Of a stretch of DNA of 64,000 nt, positions 47,000-59,002 are shown piece after piece. Origin of the DNA: Epinephelus fuscoguttatus. Taxonomy: Eukaryota > Chordata > Actinopteri > Perciformes > Serranidae. The stretch lies in assembly GCF_011397635.1 (NCBI RefSeq), contig NC_064767.1, positions 21,006,537-21,070,536 on the forward strand, given 5' to 3'. Within the stretch, counting starts at the first letter, position 1, and every line of letters starts with the position of its first letter. Under the pieces are notes generated by a model. That model searched no databases. It was not told the DNA's origin and was given only the letters and a program-made list of their open reading frames with translations. A program made the translations under genes and the position numbers.

Positions 47000-47377
47000 T
47001 TAAGTTTATTCACTTTATTAATCCCCCTGAGGAGAAATTCAATGTTTTCACTCTTGCTCGTCAATTACACACAGGTCCGAAAGACACACACATACACAAA
47101 CAGGACCTATACATGCACAAAGTGGAGAGATGTCAGAGTGAGGGGGCTGCCCTTGGTGAGGTGCCCCGAGCGGTTGGGGGGGTTCGGTGCCTTGCTCAAG
47201 GGCACCTCGGCAGTGCCCAAGAGGTGAACTGGCACCTCTCCGGCAGTGCCCAGGGGGTGAACTGCCACCTCTCCAGCCACCAGTCCATGCTCCATATTTT
47301 GGTCTGGACGGGGACTCGAACAGACGACCCTCTGGTTCCCAACCCAAGTCCCTATGGACTGAGCTACTGCTGCCCCA
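47000..47377 (-). mobile_element. tRNA-derived SINE, type 2, with internal duplication
   Basis: The minus strand begins GGGGCAGCAGTAGCTCAGTC, a clear tRNA-like head, with a B box in CTGTTCGAGTCCC. The body contains 'aggtgcccttgagcaagg' and ends 'ggggattaataaag'. A segment of about 33 bp ('cggcagtgcccaagaggtga' onward) is tandemly duplicated at about 47207-47272, absent from the 31.8-kb copy. Confidence 0.8.
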
Positions 47378-47539
47378 TGCTCAATACATGGACATGCAAT
47401 GACAAATTGTCATTAACTTACTACGTTATAAAAAACGATGAAAATATGGACTTACCCATAAAATGACCTGTTGAAGTGAAAAAACGAGTACTGACGGGAA
47501 CAGATGAATGGAGTCGATGTTTAACCGGCATGGAGAGCA

Positions 47540-47700
47540 CAGCAGGCGGCACTAATGCGCTCGATCTGTTGAAAAATGTTGGGTTAAAATCGGGCTCGGG
47601 CCCATGATTACAGTTAATTGGCCGGGCCAGGCCAGGCCGGTCCCAGACATAATGTGCACAGGCTTGGGCCGGGTCGGGCTGAATTTTTTTTGGGCCTAAA
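47540..47700. repeat. GGGCTCGGGCC-type repeat fragment
   Basis: A short GC-rich block with 'atcgggctcgggccca', 'gggccaggccaggccgg' and 'gggccgggtcgggctg' resembles a dispersed fish repeat terminus. Boundaries are uncertain. Confidence 0.35.
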
Positions 47701-47799
47701 CTCTAGTGGAGGAGTGGTAGTGCCCATAACATGGCTAACTTACACATCTGTGACGGCCCCGTTAATGCTGAAACTTGCATAACATGTTTTGGAGCAACA

Positions 47800-48240
47800 T
47801 ACGCCGCCATCCAGACAATGTCCCAAGCTCTCGTCACATATCGCCGCTTGGTTGTGGACTTTCCACGTCTGCATATGATGTGCAAGGTAGCCTGGGTGTG
47901 TCTGTTGTCGACATTCTGGGATGCCATGTAAGCTTCAGCCTGTTACCTGCATCCTTTTGAAAATACACTTTGGTTTTCACAGGAAATGTACCGTTATAAA
48001 TGTGATATTATTGGTACAACACCACAAATTGTCATTTTCTTCTCTCAGCAACAAATGCATGTGGTTACATTTAGCCACCATGGTTAGGTTTAGAAAAAAT
48101 AACAGGGTTTGTTGGACCCCGCCCACCCTACTTGGACTTTTTGCCCCCCTAACTTATGTTGTTGTCAGGGCGCTTTTCCCGCTGACGTCGTCAGGCGGCA
48201 TCACACATGAAAGGACGTGTTTTTTTTGTTTGGTTTTTTT
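47800..48240 (+). repeat. R2 fragment, copy E
   Basis: Diverged R2 sequence: 'cgtcacatatcgccgcttgg', 'ggactttccacgtctg', 'gttacatttagccacc', 'aacagggtttgttggacccc'. The CTCACTCC terminus is decayed. Confidence 0.5.
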
Positions 48241-50267
48241 TTGTCAGTGTAAATTCATTTGTTTATTTAATCATAGATCAATACAAATAAAAGTAGTCCC
48301 ACAATGAAAAATAATAAATCGTATTGACATCAAGAATTTTGATGCACTGACAGGCTAATCATTTTAGAGTCACATTTTAGCCCTCTGAATTAGAATCAAA
48401 TTTGAAAGGGGTTAGAGATTCCCACCCCAACGCTCACTGGAGTAAAGTGGATGCAATGAAAGTGTATGAAAACACTGATGTGGCAGAGAAACAGCTGTTG
48501 TTTTAGTGCCACGAGTGATAAAACAGAAAATTGTCCTGTTGTTGCAATTAATGTAAAAAACAATAAACCGTTTTACGATTGTATTGTTATTTCTTGCAAC
48601 CTTAACTTGACTATTCCAGGCTGTACACACCTAAACAGGTGTTTTTACTTATAGTGGCTGTTCAGACCTCTGCTCAGGTTGAAGGTGGTTGAAGCTATCT
48701 GCTGAAATATCTGTAGTGTATTGAGTGCGTATTAATATGCAGGGTAGTGAATGAGTGAACGAGGGAGTGATTTCAGGCACAGCTCAGGTCTAATAATTCT
48801 AAATGATTAAAATCACCTGTGTGGGTTTACCATTGCTGTTTGGAGCCTTTGAACAATCTGATCCTTTAGAAAAGCTTTCACTAGAACTAAAATTACCTCC
48901 ACAATATGCACTGATTGACCCTTCAGCTACCTATAGAGTTTTATTAGAAGTAAAATCATATGAAGAAAATGATTCCGGTGAGAAAATGGCTCCATATTCA
49001 GTTTTCCAACATGTGAATAAAGGCTTGCTTTATCATTTTGATTTTGATGTGATAAAAGCATCGGCCTCTGTTTTGGCATTCTGCATTTCTCTCTCTCTCA
49101 TGAGTGTGAATGTGTTTTGTTTTTTTTTGTTTTTGTTTTTTTTTTGCGAGCGTGGATATGGATGTGTATTTATCTTGGATGATTGTGTAGCCTCAGTACT
49201 CTTCACAGAGGGTAGATGACTTATTGATTAAAAGGACTCATTTATTCAGATGAGGCATCTGGAGAGGCCTGGGGGCTTGTTTTAGTCATGAAATCAACCC
49301 CCCTCCTCGCTTCTCTATTCCTCTCACTGAGAAACACCTCACACACATGGTACGACATCCGCTCTGGAAACTCTACAGCTCATAATCTCAAGGAAAAAAA
49401 ACAAAAAACACAAGACAACAGAAGTTTGTTAAATTCTACTTGTCCTTTATATTGTTGAGATTCTGTGTAACATCCCAGTTTGGCAGGCTCATAGCCTTGA
49501 TTCTAATACTTTGTGTAATGAGACCGTTCTGTTTATTACCCCTAGCATGCAAAATGAATATCACTTCTGGGTTTTTACAAATAATGAATGAGTTTTCTTC
49601 TCACATCTCTGCTGAGTAGCCTAACAAGAATTGCGACAGGTTTTAGTATTGTCTATTGGCTTTTATTTTTTTTTACTGCAACCATCTTTAACGAATAAAT
49701 GTCTTCTGGTCTGCTTTTCATCCATGTTATGGCTCTCAGGAGGCCGATGTCTGTCTGTTAGTCCAACACTTTGTTGGAAATTTTGTAAAACAGGGCTGTA
49801 GGATGTTGCCACTACATGATATGCATGTCAGAGTGCAAGGCTACTGTGACACTCTGAAATGAGTCTTTGATCATCAGTTCATGTTCCAGATGTGCGGGGG
49901 CTCAGAAAGTTATCTACATAAATGCCTTTGCACACCAAATCTGTATTTATTTTTAATGCAGTTTTTTTTTTTTAAATCTCTCATCTCACACAGAGAAATC
50001 TTGCACATTAAGTTTAGTACGATTTATTGTTATCTTACTTTTTGTAAGTAGAAAAAAGAAAATATTGGGTTTATCAAATCCTGAGAAGACGTTCAGAGCA
50101 AAGAGAGCTTTACCTGATGATAAAGAACAGCCGAATTATCTCAATCATTTCGTGTGACTATATCTGTACGTCTGTTTGGAACACTTCTAGCAATATGAGA
50201 GTCATACATTTAAAAAAAAACAAAAAAATCCACCACTTCCAATTGATTGGCTGGCAGTATGTCAAGT

Positions 50268-50271
<4 letters not shown>
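48241..50271. other. Gene-free stretch with one weak exon candidate
   Basis: Mostly AT-rich unique sequence. The only coding-like segment is at 48870-48977 and is listed separately. Confidence 0.4.
48870..48977 (+). other. Weak candidate internal exon (unassigned)
   Basis: A 108-nt segment follows a CTTTAG acceptor and precedes a CCG|GTGAGA donor. It lies within an open frame (48803-49219) reading KLSLELKLPPQYALIDPSATY and continuing VLLEVKSYEENDS. The amino-acid composition looks protein-like, unlike nearby spurious frames, but I recognise no family and no partner exons. Confidence 0.15.

Positions 50272-50336
<65 letters not shown>
50272..50336. repeat. (AC)32 microsatellite
   Basis: Uninterrupted AC tract of about 65 bp. 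Confidence 0.98.
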
Positions 50337-50339
<3 letters not shown>

Positions 50340-50392
50340 TGATTACAAAAATCGCATAAGTCAAACCTGTTCTGAAAACTGTAATGATGGAC

Positions 50393-51053
50393 CAGGGGTT
50401 GGCGACCTTCGCTATCAAGAGAGCCATTTTTGACCAAAAATGATTTGGAAAATCAATCTAGGGCAGCAAAACATGTTAAGTCTTATAATGAACACAGCCC
50501 ATTAAATCTAAATTAGCCTGTCAACATGACAAATAGGTCAAAATGAGCATTCATTAATATCTTTTACCACCAGGTGGCACTGCAGTGGGCCATTTATGAT
50601 CATTTGGAATTTTAACCTTTCAGGGCTGGCAGCAAAAGCAAATAGATCTCTTCACGCACGATTAAATTCAGTTTCATTCAACAACTATTCCTTTTTTGGA
50701 TTTGGAATCTATAGCTTGCCAAACTAGGGGGAGGCTAAGGCTACTGTAGCCACCACTTTTGAGATTTGGCAAAATGTAGAGGAACAGGCGCTGGGCTGAG
50801 GATGATTGATGCATGTTTTAGTTGCCGAAATGTTACTTTTTTTATTTTGTGTTTTGTGTATAGGCTACACATTATTACAGTTGGAGAATGTCAGACTCAC
50901 TGAAAATTAAAACATTAAAAAATAACTTATTTTCCATCTGATTTTTTTTTTTTTTTTTTTTAAACATTTTTTTTTCATCAAAGCCAAAGGGAGCCACTGA
51001 CGAGTGGCTAAAGAGCCGCATGTGGCTCCAGAGCCAGAGGTTGCCTACCCCTG
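50393..51053. mobile_element. hAT-type non-autonomous transposon, 661 bp
   Basis: The ends are inverted: CAGGGGTTGGCGACCTTCGC at the left, and the complement of CAGGGGTAGGCAACCTCTGG at the right. The right subterminal region carries 'gccgcatgtggctcca' and the left carries 'gagagccattttt', a family pattern of hAT MITEs. The 8-bp flanks tgatggac (50385-50392) and tgatagat (51054-51061) match at 6 of 8 positions. No transposase is present. Confidence 0.85.
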
Positions 51054-53599
51054 TGATAGATGAATGTTTCCGGTTTGGTGTGTAAGTGTGATTGACACAA
51101 TGCGTGACAACTTCTGAAGAAAAATACAAACTTAGCTTGCAAAGGCTTTTACAGTAATATCCTTCTTTGCTGCCACCCACGGGAAATGCAACTATATTGT
51201 TACTTTTCTCTACGTAACGCACACTTGAAATGAAGAGCCCGTTTACGGTGTGTAGAGTTCATTGAGGGTTTAGTATAGTGAAAGCAACAATGACAATGAT
51301 TGTGTGACTTGAAACTTTAACTTTTGGTGATACAAGTACATGAATATTTGTTTCAGTTTTCTATACTCATTAAACGCTCTCTGTTGGCTTGCCTGTCCTG
51401 TGTTCTTCCTTTGAGCTTTATCAAATGTTCATGGAGGAGGACAACAAAGCACAGCAGTGCCTGTTACTGTCACTTGTTGTGATGCCAGACCATGATTCAC
51501 TCACTAAATCTTGCGCTAGGCCGATGCTGATATGACCTATGGACCGTGTGCCAGCTGTGTTGTGAATGCTTCAGATTAGCTGTGCCTTTTTTCTGCCAAG
51601 GTGCCACCCTAACTTGCCACTAATCTGTCCCAGAGCCCAGGATTTGCCCCATACTTACACAGGATTCTGCACACACAACCTCCAGGGGTTAGTGAACGAG
51701 ACATGGACCACTGGAAATAAAGGTGTCAATAGTTATTCATGAAGCGAGAATGCACGGCACGCTGTAGAAAAGTAAAGCGATGCCACAGGTTAGGAGGGTC
51801 AGCTGGTTTCGACGTCTTTATCGAACTCTGTCGTCCTAAGATGTGAATCCATGTTCTCTCCTTCTCTGTGCTACAAAGCCTTTAATCTCAGACTTACATC
51901 TTTTAGTGTGCAACCCTGTATATTGGTTGAGTAAGTGTGGTGCGGCCTTCGTGCACCTCCTGCGTGTGTGATACAAGTGGAGGTTCTCACAAGTGCATGT
52001 GAAATCTCCTGTTTTGACAGGTGCTTGAATCAGGGATTAGAGTAGGGATGAGGGTTGCATTAATCAGAGGATTCATCCTCTGCTGCCTCTCTCATCCCTC
52101 TGACTAAAATATACCGCACCGAGCTCTGCTAGCCAGAGAGGGATGGAGAGAGGTGTAGAGAGACTGAGATGGTGTAAATGTGGTTTCTGAGCTGTCAAAT
52201 GGAGGCTTATTACTGAAGGGCCGGACATGCTTTCATAGGTCTCTCAGATGTGTGCGTATGTCTGTGCACAAGAATGCACAAGTGTGTGTGTCTTTGTTGA
52301 TGTAGACAGGGGGCTCAGTTGAGAGTGATGAGTGCGTGAGGTTTGTTTTATCTTCACACTCTCCTGGAGCCAGTCTGCAGTTCCTAATGCACTAATGCAA
52401 AAGGCAGATGGCTCTCTCCGTCTCTTCCCCTCTTAATGTTTTCATCTATCCCTCTGACTCAGGTCACCTCTATTTCCCACCACACACCATTCAGCATGCG
52501 CGTGTGTGTGTGTGTGTGCACGGGGGTGCGTGTGAGGTGCTGAGTTCATCTCACGGTCTAATTGAGATGACATTTCTGCTCTCCAAATTAAATTATTCAG
52601 CTCCTCTATTCATTTGTTCTCCTGTTCCTTTGTTCTCCGTCCACCAACTGCCTCTCTTTCTCTCCGGGCCAAAAACCTGCGCTCATAAAAGCGCTGACCC
52701 CAAAAATAGAGAAACCATAACTTGTGTCTGTATTTGGGGGCTTTGTGAAGTGGCTGAAACTCATTCTGAGCGGTGTGACCTTCAGCAAAAGTCGGGGAGT
52801 AATGGCAGATGTATTGCTGGAAGGAATCCTGCAGTTGTGACCAGAGGTTGAAAGCAATTGGTGCGCTTTGTTCACTACAATACTATCTATTGTAAAGGTG
52901 CAAAAGCAAAGGCGCAGGGCAACCTTGAGAAAGTGTACAAGTTTTTGGCTTGCTCTCTAATCACAGATTCTACAAAAATATCTTCCTATCTTTAATGTTG
53001 TGCTTGAGCTGTTCTTCAAAAAACAAAAAGAGCTAGATCTGTATTTTCAAATCTGTTATCAAGCTGCAGTTAAGTTGACCTTGAGGATAAACTGTATTTG
53101 TAGTGTCTGTTTCTAAAACTGGCACAAGTGACAGGAGGAGGTTAAGCTGTTCGTCATGGAAAAAAACATTGCATCTGTTTTATTTTTTTTCCTCATCTTT
53201 TTTCTCAGCTTGGCTTTGGTCCCTGTCCTCTCATGCGTCTGTTCTCCTTGGCTCATCTTTGATGGTAGAAGGTGTGGGACAAGAAGCCAGCATGACACTC
53301 TGAGTTAAAGGAAACTTCTCAGCTCTGGTTACATCCTGCTTGCATCACACACACACTTTCATGCGCACATTTAACTCGCTCACTCTCACACAGCGAACAG
53401 GCCCAACTCTTTGGCAGAGTGTGTGCATACCATTTTCCTCAGTTGAGTTTCTATTTCTGCTCACAAACGTAATGCGTACATTTTCATCCCTTTTTGTTGT
53501 CCTGAAAGAGCAACTGATCGTGATTCCTACTGCTTTATGGTTACCGTTTACACAGCCATTGATAATGTGCTGTGTTTGTGTGCTTGGGAACACAAAAGT
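51054..53599. other. Gene-free stretch
   Basis: A short TG run lies near 52503-52519. Open frames such as 52408-52851 lack domain content. No transposon boundaries are recognised. Confidence 0.4.
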
Positions 53600-53890
53600 T
53601 TGACATCAAGGAACTTGCCAAAGGGCATTTCAGTACAGTGTTGTTTGCAAATGAATTACCAGAATAAACTGTTGACATTTTACCTTTCATTGCAAATCAC
53701 AGATATGTTTGATTTATGGGTTAGGTTTAGACACAAAAACTCTTGGATATGGTCAGGAAAAGATCTTGCTTTGGCTTAAAATACCTGGTTTTGGTGGCAC
53801 AATCACAGCAGGAAACGCAGCAGTGCTTTGATCAAAAACAACTGTTTGTCATGGCACTATCCACACTGGAAACACAGTGTTACTAAAATT
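53600..53890. repeat. R3 interspersed repeat, copy 2
   Basis: Shares 'gggttaggtttagacacaaa', 'gtcaggaaaagatct', 'gcacaatcacagcaggaaac' and 'catggcactatccac' with copy 1 at 2561-3180. Confidence 0.6.
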
Positions 53891-54384
53891 GTTTGAGATG
53901 ATTATTTTTTTGTTTTATTCTAACAAAATGCACATCTCTGCTACAAATAACCAGTTTTTTTTTTTTTTTTTGCCAGAGCTTATCTATCTTCTACGATTGC
54001 ACTGAGAAGTGGTGAAAGTGAAATGTTACAACATGCCCCATGGGTGGGGTTCATTGTGACAGGCAGAGAGTTAGTCATAACTCATGTTGGAGAAGTCTGT
54101 TTAACTTGATTAATTCAATGCAATTCTATCTATATACTGTAGGTCTCCATCTACATCAGGGGAAAGATAGGGATCTGTACAGGTATCCATCCATCAGTCT
54201 ATCATCGATACTTAATGGTTGGACCCATATATGTAAATAGATTGGGTAACCTAGTTCACATGTCAAAATATTAGTATTGAATAAATATTGACAAGACTGT
54301 GAAACTGTGTGTCAATAAGATACCTGACAAATTAAAACTACAAAGTATGTCTCATTTAACATGGAGACGTGAGCTAAAGTAAAT
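53891..54384. other. Noncoding stretch
   Basis: A poly-T tract lies near 53955-53971. No gene or element boundary is recognised. Confidence 0.35.
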
Positions 54385-54975
54385 ATTACCAGGGATTTTT
54401 GTCCTGTCTGAACGCGCCATGTCTGTAATCATTACAGATAACGTTAGTAAAACGGTCCGGAGAAAATACCTTGGGTGATATTAATCCTGTGCAAACGCGA
54501 TCCTTTGTAAAAATGTATGTAAATATTTCATCACGTCCTGTTTACAACTATTTTTCCGCATTTACAACTAGTTTTCTGCGTTTTTTTGATGATGGAGGCG
54601 CTTCAAGAAGCATTCGTTGTTGTTGGCATTTGTGATAGTGGACATTTTTCTAATGATCACAGAGCCCTACGTGGAAGACCAATCAAAAAGGTTGAGAAGA
54701 AAGCACAGAGCCATGAGACTTCTGGTTGTGTTGGGTAGGCGCAATATAAATCCATATTGCTAATTGTTGTGTACACACAATCCTGATCATGGGCAACAGG
54801 AAGCAACGTAGCACACGTATGCTGACAGGGAGGTGACGCCAGGGCGCAAACTCCCATCTCTGGTAGAATTACGGAGATTTCTTGTCCCGTGCGAATCGGA
54901 CATTTATATTACAGACATCCTGTGGTAAACTGACATTAGTCCACATCCCTATGTAAAACTAATCCCGTCCGAATA
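54385..54975. mobile_element. Candidate non-autonomous DNA element
   Basis: The outer regions are loosely complementary: the left has 'ttaccagggatttttgtcct' and 'atgtctgtaatcattaca', and the right has 'cttgtcccgtgcgaat', 'attacagacatcctg' and 'tggtaa'. The interior has no transposase. Boundaries and superfamily are uncertain. Confidence 0.45.
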
Positions 54976-55239
54976 GTACTTGACATAGACGGCTCCGTAA
55001 TCAAAAAACAAGTATGACAAAGTAATGTACTTATGTTGGCTGCAAACACTCTTTGTTTCAGAACTCATCTGAAACACGTCCAGTCTCTGGAATTTTGGCA
55101 GTATTGTGGTCAGCTGGCCAGAAGCACGAAAGGATCGACCCTGTGTAACCACATACAAAGTCCATGTGTTAGGTTGTGCCAGGCGCTCCCCTACATTGGG
55201 TGGCTAAGAAGCTGTTTGAAGATGAAACAATGACTTTCT

Positions 55240-55500
55240 AAAAAAGAACCATATTGGTTCTTTGTTGGTCTCAAACAGTGGTCTGCAGTGGTATACAGCT
55301 TGGCAGGTGTCTCGCCTAGGTGACATGCCATCCACCATCCCCTCCACCTCCTGATGACAAAGTCTGCTTTGATGCTATGTCACTTTAGATCCAATAATAT
55401 GATATGAAACATCCACATGTAAGGTATATGTGGTTTTCAGAAACATACAATGTCAACATTTTCTTCTGGCGACTGGGCTGTGTATTGTCAGAACGTCAAA
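55240..55500. repeat. R3 interspersed repeat, copy 3
   Basis: Shares the distal R3 blocks with copy 1: 'agtggtctgcagtgg' with 'cagcttggcaggtg', and 'catacaatgtcaaca' with 'ttctggcgactgggctg'. Confidence 0.55.
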
Positions 55501-56689
55501 CGATGAACACGCATTGTTATTGGATTCTGTGTGTTGTGTTGGCATTGGCAGAGGTTTGCACTCTACTGCACCTAGTGCCCTCTAATTTGTATTTGAATAT
55601 GTAGGCTTGTGTTCAACAAGTGGGTGTTGATATTTGCATGTGTGAGGCGTACAATAGAGGTAAGAATCAGACTCTAACACGACTGTGGTACGCCACTGTA
55701 ACAGCATTTTGCACATTTTATATAAAAGCATACAAATATTCCTCATTTGTTGGTAGATGGTGTTTTGGGTCTGGTGGCAGCTGAGGAACGTGTCTGATAG
55801 CCAATCCATGTCTTTGCAAGACCTTTTTTTATCTCTGCACGGCACAACAATGCCTCACAGAAGGAGCATTGTGCCACAGTTTCAGCAGTGGAAGAAGTAC
55901 GACTCTTTTACTCTTGTGTAACTTTGAATAAATCTTTTGCTAACAGCTAATGTCTGGAAGGATTTTACAAACCGTGATGTTGTTGCTTCGCGAGGTAAAA
56001 CAGACACTGTTTGGATTCTGAGGTGAAAGAGTTGCTACATTGCCAAATGACTCATATATAGGTCAGAGACGTGAGTTTGTGTTTCTGCGAAGATGATGTG
56101 TGTGTCTGACTGACAGAGTTTTATGGGGTGAATCTCTTGTGCTGTGAAGTGAACGCAGTAAACAAACATCAGTGCACGGTGAATGCTGCAGCAGCCTTGC
56201 CGTGAATCTGTTGGAAGCCTCTGAAATTGGTTTCTGATTATTAAAATGAAAACAATTTCCTCTGATCAAATCAGCGAGGGCACAGTTGACTGATGCTGTC
56301 TACATAGGCAAAGGAAAATAATAAACAAGAAGAGATGGAATATTAAATTGCGCAAATAAATACATTGAACTAATAAAGTAACTGATAACACAAGTTTCTA
56401 AACGTTTGAAGATTTTCATGTGCAGCCTGGTAAACATTGATTAGATTGTATGTGTTGGAATACTTTATGAGCTGACGTCACTGCACACAGTTTTAGTATT
56501 TCATCCAAGTGCAGAGAGACTTAAGATCGAATGTTACCATCATCCACTTTTGCAGTAGGTTGTCTTCTTAAGTTATATGTGTCAAGCTCAAGACTCAGAT
56601 GTGACATCCACTGAATCAGTCTGCATGTTGTTAATCATATTTATTCTCTCTAATATTCTTTCTATACTCTTTAGCTGCACTCTGAAAAA
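55501..56689. other. Noncoding stretch
   Basis: No gene or clear mobile element is seen. Confidence 0.4.
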
Positions 56690-56931
56690 CAAAAAAGGCT
56701 GCAACTGATGATTTGTCAGAAGTTAAGGCCGTAACATGGTGGAAGATGCCCATCAAAATTTCCCAAAGCCAGAGTCTTCAAATTCCTTGTTTTTCCAGTC
56801 TAAAATCCAAAGACATTTATTCGTCATGTCAGTTATGATATTATGAAATGGAGAAAAACAGCAAGTCCTTGTAGTTTAACAACTTAATGCTGCCATGTTT
56901 CTTGATAAGTGCTTATCAAAATAGTTGGTGA

Positions 56932-57244
56932 TAGGGTTGCAACAGTATGAGATTTTTAAAGTACGATAACTGTCTCAGAAAATATTGCGGTATCAAAGTA
57001 TGACAGAATTTATATTATTATCAGTCAGAATGACCCTTAAAGGTATGAAGGTGGAAGAGTTATTGTTGGTTGAACAAATGTTTTATTACCATAATTGAAA
57101 CTTGAAACCATTTTAAATAAAGGGGAGCCCCTCCATCCAGTTGCATTGCTTTCAATATCGAAGATAAACAAATGTACACGGTATGATAATCATCAACTTT
57201 TATATTACAGTATATCTTGAAACAATTATATTGCTGCAACCATA
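56932..57244. mobile_element. hAT-type MITE, 313 bp
   Basis: The ends are TAGGGTTGCAACA at the left and the complement of TATGGTTGCAGCA at the right. A perfect 8-bp duplication, gttggtga, lies at 56924-56931 and 57245-57252. Internal 'gagatttttaaagtacgat' and 'gtatgataatcat' blocks are in inverted arrangement. There is no coding capacity. Confidence 0.9.
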
Positions 57245-57599
57245 GTTGGTGATTATTTATCAGCTAAACACTTATTTAGTGTATCAGCACTAAGATGAAA
57301 GCTTAACCCCAAAGCATAAAGTCAGCACCTTTCTTTTTGAATGTGCAAATTTAAAGCTAACACTAACAATTGCGTCAATGTTGAATAATCTGTTGATTAT
57401 TCTCTGGATCAGTGGTTCTTAAATGTTGTGCCACAGTGTAAATCCAGGTCTGCTGTGAGATTTTGTGATAACTACACATTATTACTGCTATATTCAACTG
57501 GACCTATACAAAAAGTTATAATTGCATTTTTAATTGACTGCATCACTGTGTTGTTTGCACCCATGTCCTAATAAAAAGGTAAACTCTAGCTAAAAAATA

Positions 57600-59002
57600 C
57601 ACTGAACAAAAATATAAACACAACACTTTTGTTTTTGCTCCCATTTTTCATGAGCTGAACTCAAAGATCTAAAACATTTTCTATACACACAAAAGACCAT
57701 TTCCCTCAAATATTGTTCACAAATCTGTCTAAATCTGTGTTAGTGAGAACTTCTCCTTTGCCGAGATAATCCATCCCACCTCACAGGTGTGGCATATCAA
57801 GATGCTGATTAGACAGCATGAATATTGCACAGGTGTGCCTTAGACTGGCCACAATAAAAGGCCACTCTGAAATGTGCAGTTTTGCTTTTTGGGAGGGTCT
57901 GGGGGGGTCAGAAAACCAGTCAGTATCTGGTGTGACCACCATTTGCCTCACGCAGTGCAACACATCTCCTTTGCATAGAGTTGATCAGGTTGTTGACTGT
58001 GGCCTGTGGAATGTTGGTCTACTCCTCTTAAATGGCTGTGCGAAGTTGCTGGATATTGGCAGGAACTGGAACAAAAATGCCATCAATAAAATGCACCTGT
58101 GTTCGTTGTCCATAACATACGCCTGCCCATACCATAACCCCACTGCCACCATGGGCCACTCAATCCACAACGTTGACAGCAGTAAACCGCTCACCCACAC
58201 GACGCCACAGACGCTGTCTGCCATCTGCCCTGAACAGTGAAAACTGGGATTCATCCGTGAAGAGAACACCTCTCCAACGTGCCAGACACCATTGAATGTG
58301 AGCATTTGCCCACTCAAGTCGGTTATGATGACGAACTGCAGTCAGGTCGAGACCCCGATGAGGATGACGAGCATGCAGATGAGCTTCCCTGAGACGGTTT
58401 CTGACAGTTTGTGCAGAAATTCTTTGGTTATGCAAACTGATTGTTGCAGCAGCTGTCGGGGTGGCTGGTCTCAGACGATCTTGGAGGTGAACATGCTGGA
58501 TGTGGAGGTCCTGGGCTGGTGTGGTTACACGTGGTCTGCAGTTGTGAGGCTGGTTGGATGTACTGCCAAATTGTCTGAAATGCCTTTGGAGACGGCTTAT
58601 GGTAGAGAAATGAACATTCAATTCACGGGCAACAGCTCTGGTGGACATTCCTGCAATCAGCATGCCAATTGCACGCTCCCTCAAAACTTGCGACATCTGT
58701 GGCATTGTGCTGTGTGATAAAACTGAACATTTTAGAATGGCCTTTTATTGTGGCCAGCCTAAGGCACACCTGTGCATTAATCATGCTGTCTAATCAGCAT
58801 CTTGATATGCCACACCTGTGAGGTGGGATGGATTATCTCGGCAAAGGAGAAGTGCTCACTAACACAGATTTAGACAGATTTGTGAACAATATTTGAGGGA
58901 AATGGTCTTTTGTGTGTATAGAAAATGATTTAGATCCTTGAGTTCAGCTCATGAAAAATTGGAGCAAAAACAAAAGTGTTGCGTTTATATTTTTGTTCAG
59001 TG
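57600..59002 (-). mobile_element. Tc1/mariner transposon, 1403 bp
   Basis: Ends CACTGAACAAAAATATAAAC and its complement are flanked by TA on both sides (57598-57599, 59003-59004). The inverted repeats extend inward for about 240-300 bp (for example 'cacctcacaggtgtggcata' with 'tatgccacacctgtgaggtg'), unusually long even for fish Tc1. The transposase pseudogene is on the minus strand. Confidence 0.95.
57925..58705 (-). pseudogene. Tc1-type transposase pseudogene
   Basis: From ATG 58705 the frame reads 181 codons: an N-terminal helix-turn-helix region (GMLIAGMSTRAVARELNVHF, STISRLQRHFRQFG), a second DNA-binding part (LHARHPHRGLDL) and the start of the catalytic domain (VLFTDESQFSLF, where the D of TDES is the first catalytic residue). 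A TGA at 58162-58160 ends it, apparently a CGA-to-TGA change at a CpG. The same frame then continues in family-like sequence (VMVWAGVCYGQ, VHFIDG) and jumps directly to the family's C-terminal part (VPVPANIQQL). An internal deletion has therefore removed the middle of the catalytic domain, including the second catalytic aspartate. Further stops follow at 58030-58028 and 58021-58019. Intact relatives are about 340 codons. It cannot be active. Confidence 0.9.

Noticed and set aside
52408..52851. 147-codon plus-strand frame
   Set aside because: It includes a translated TG run and has no domain content.
58292..58717. 141-codon plus-strand frame over the Tc1 element
   Set aside because: It is antisense to the transposase, whose minus-strand translation has clear family motifs.
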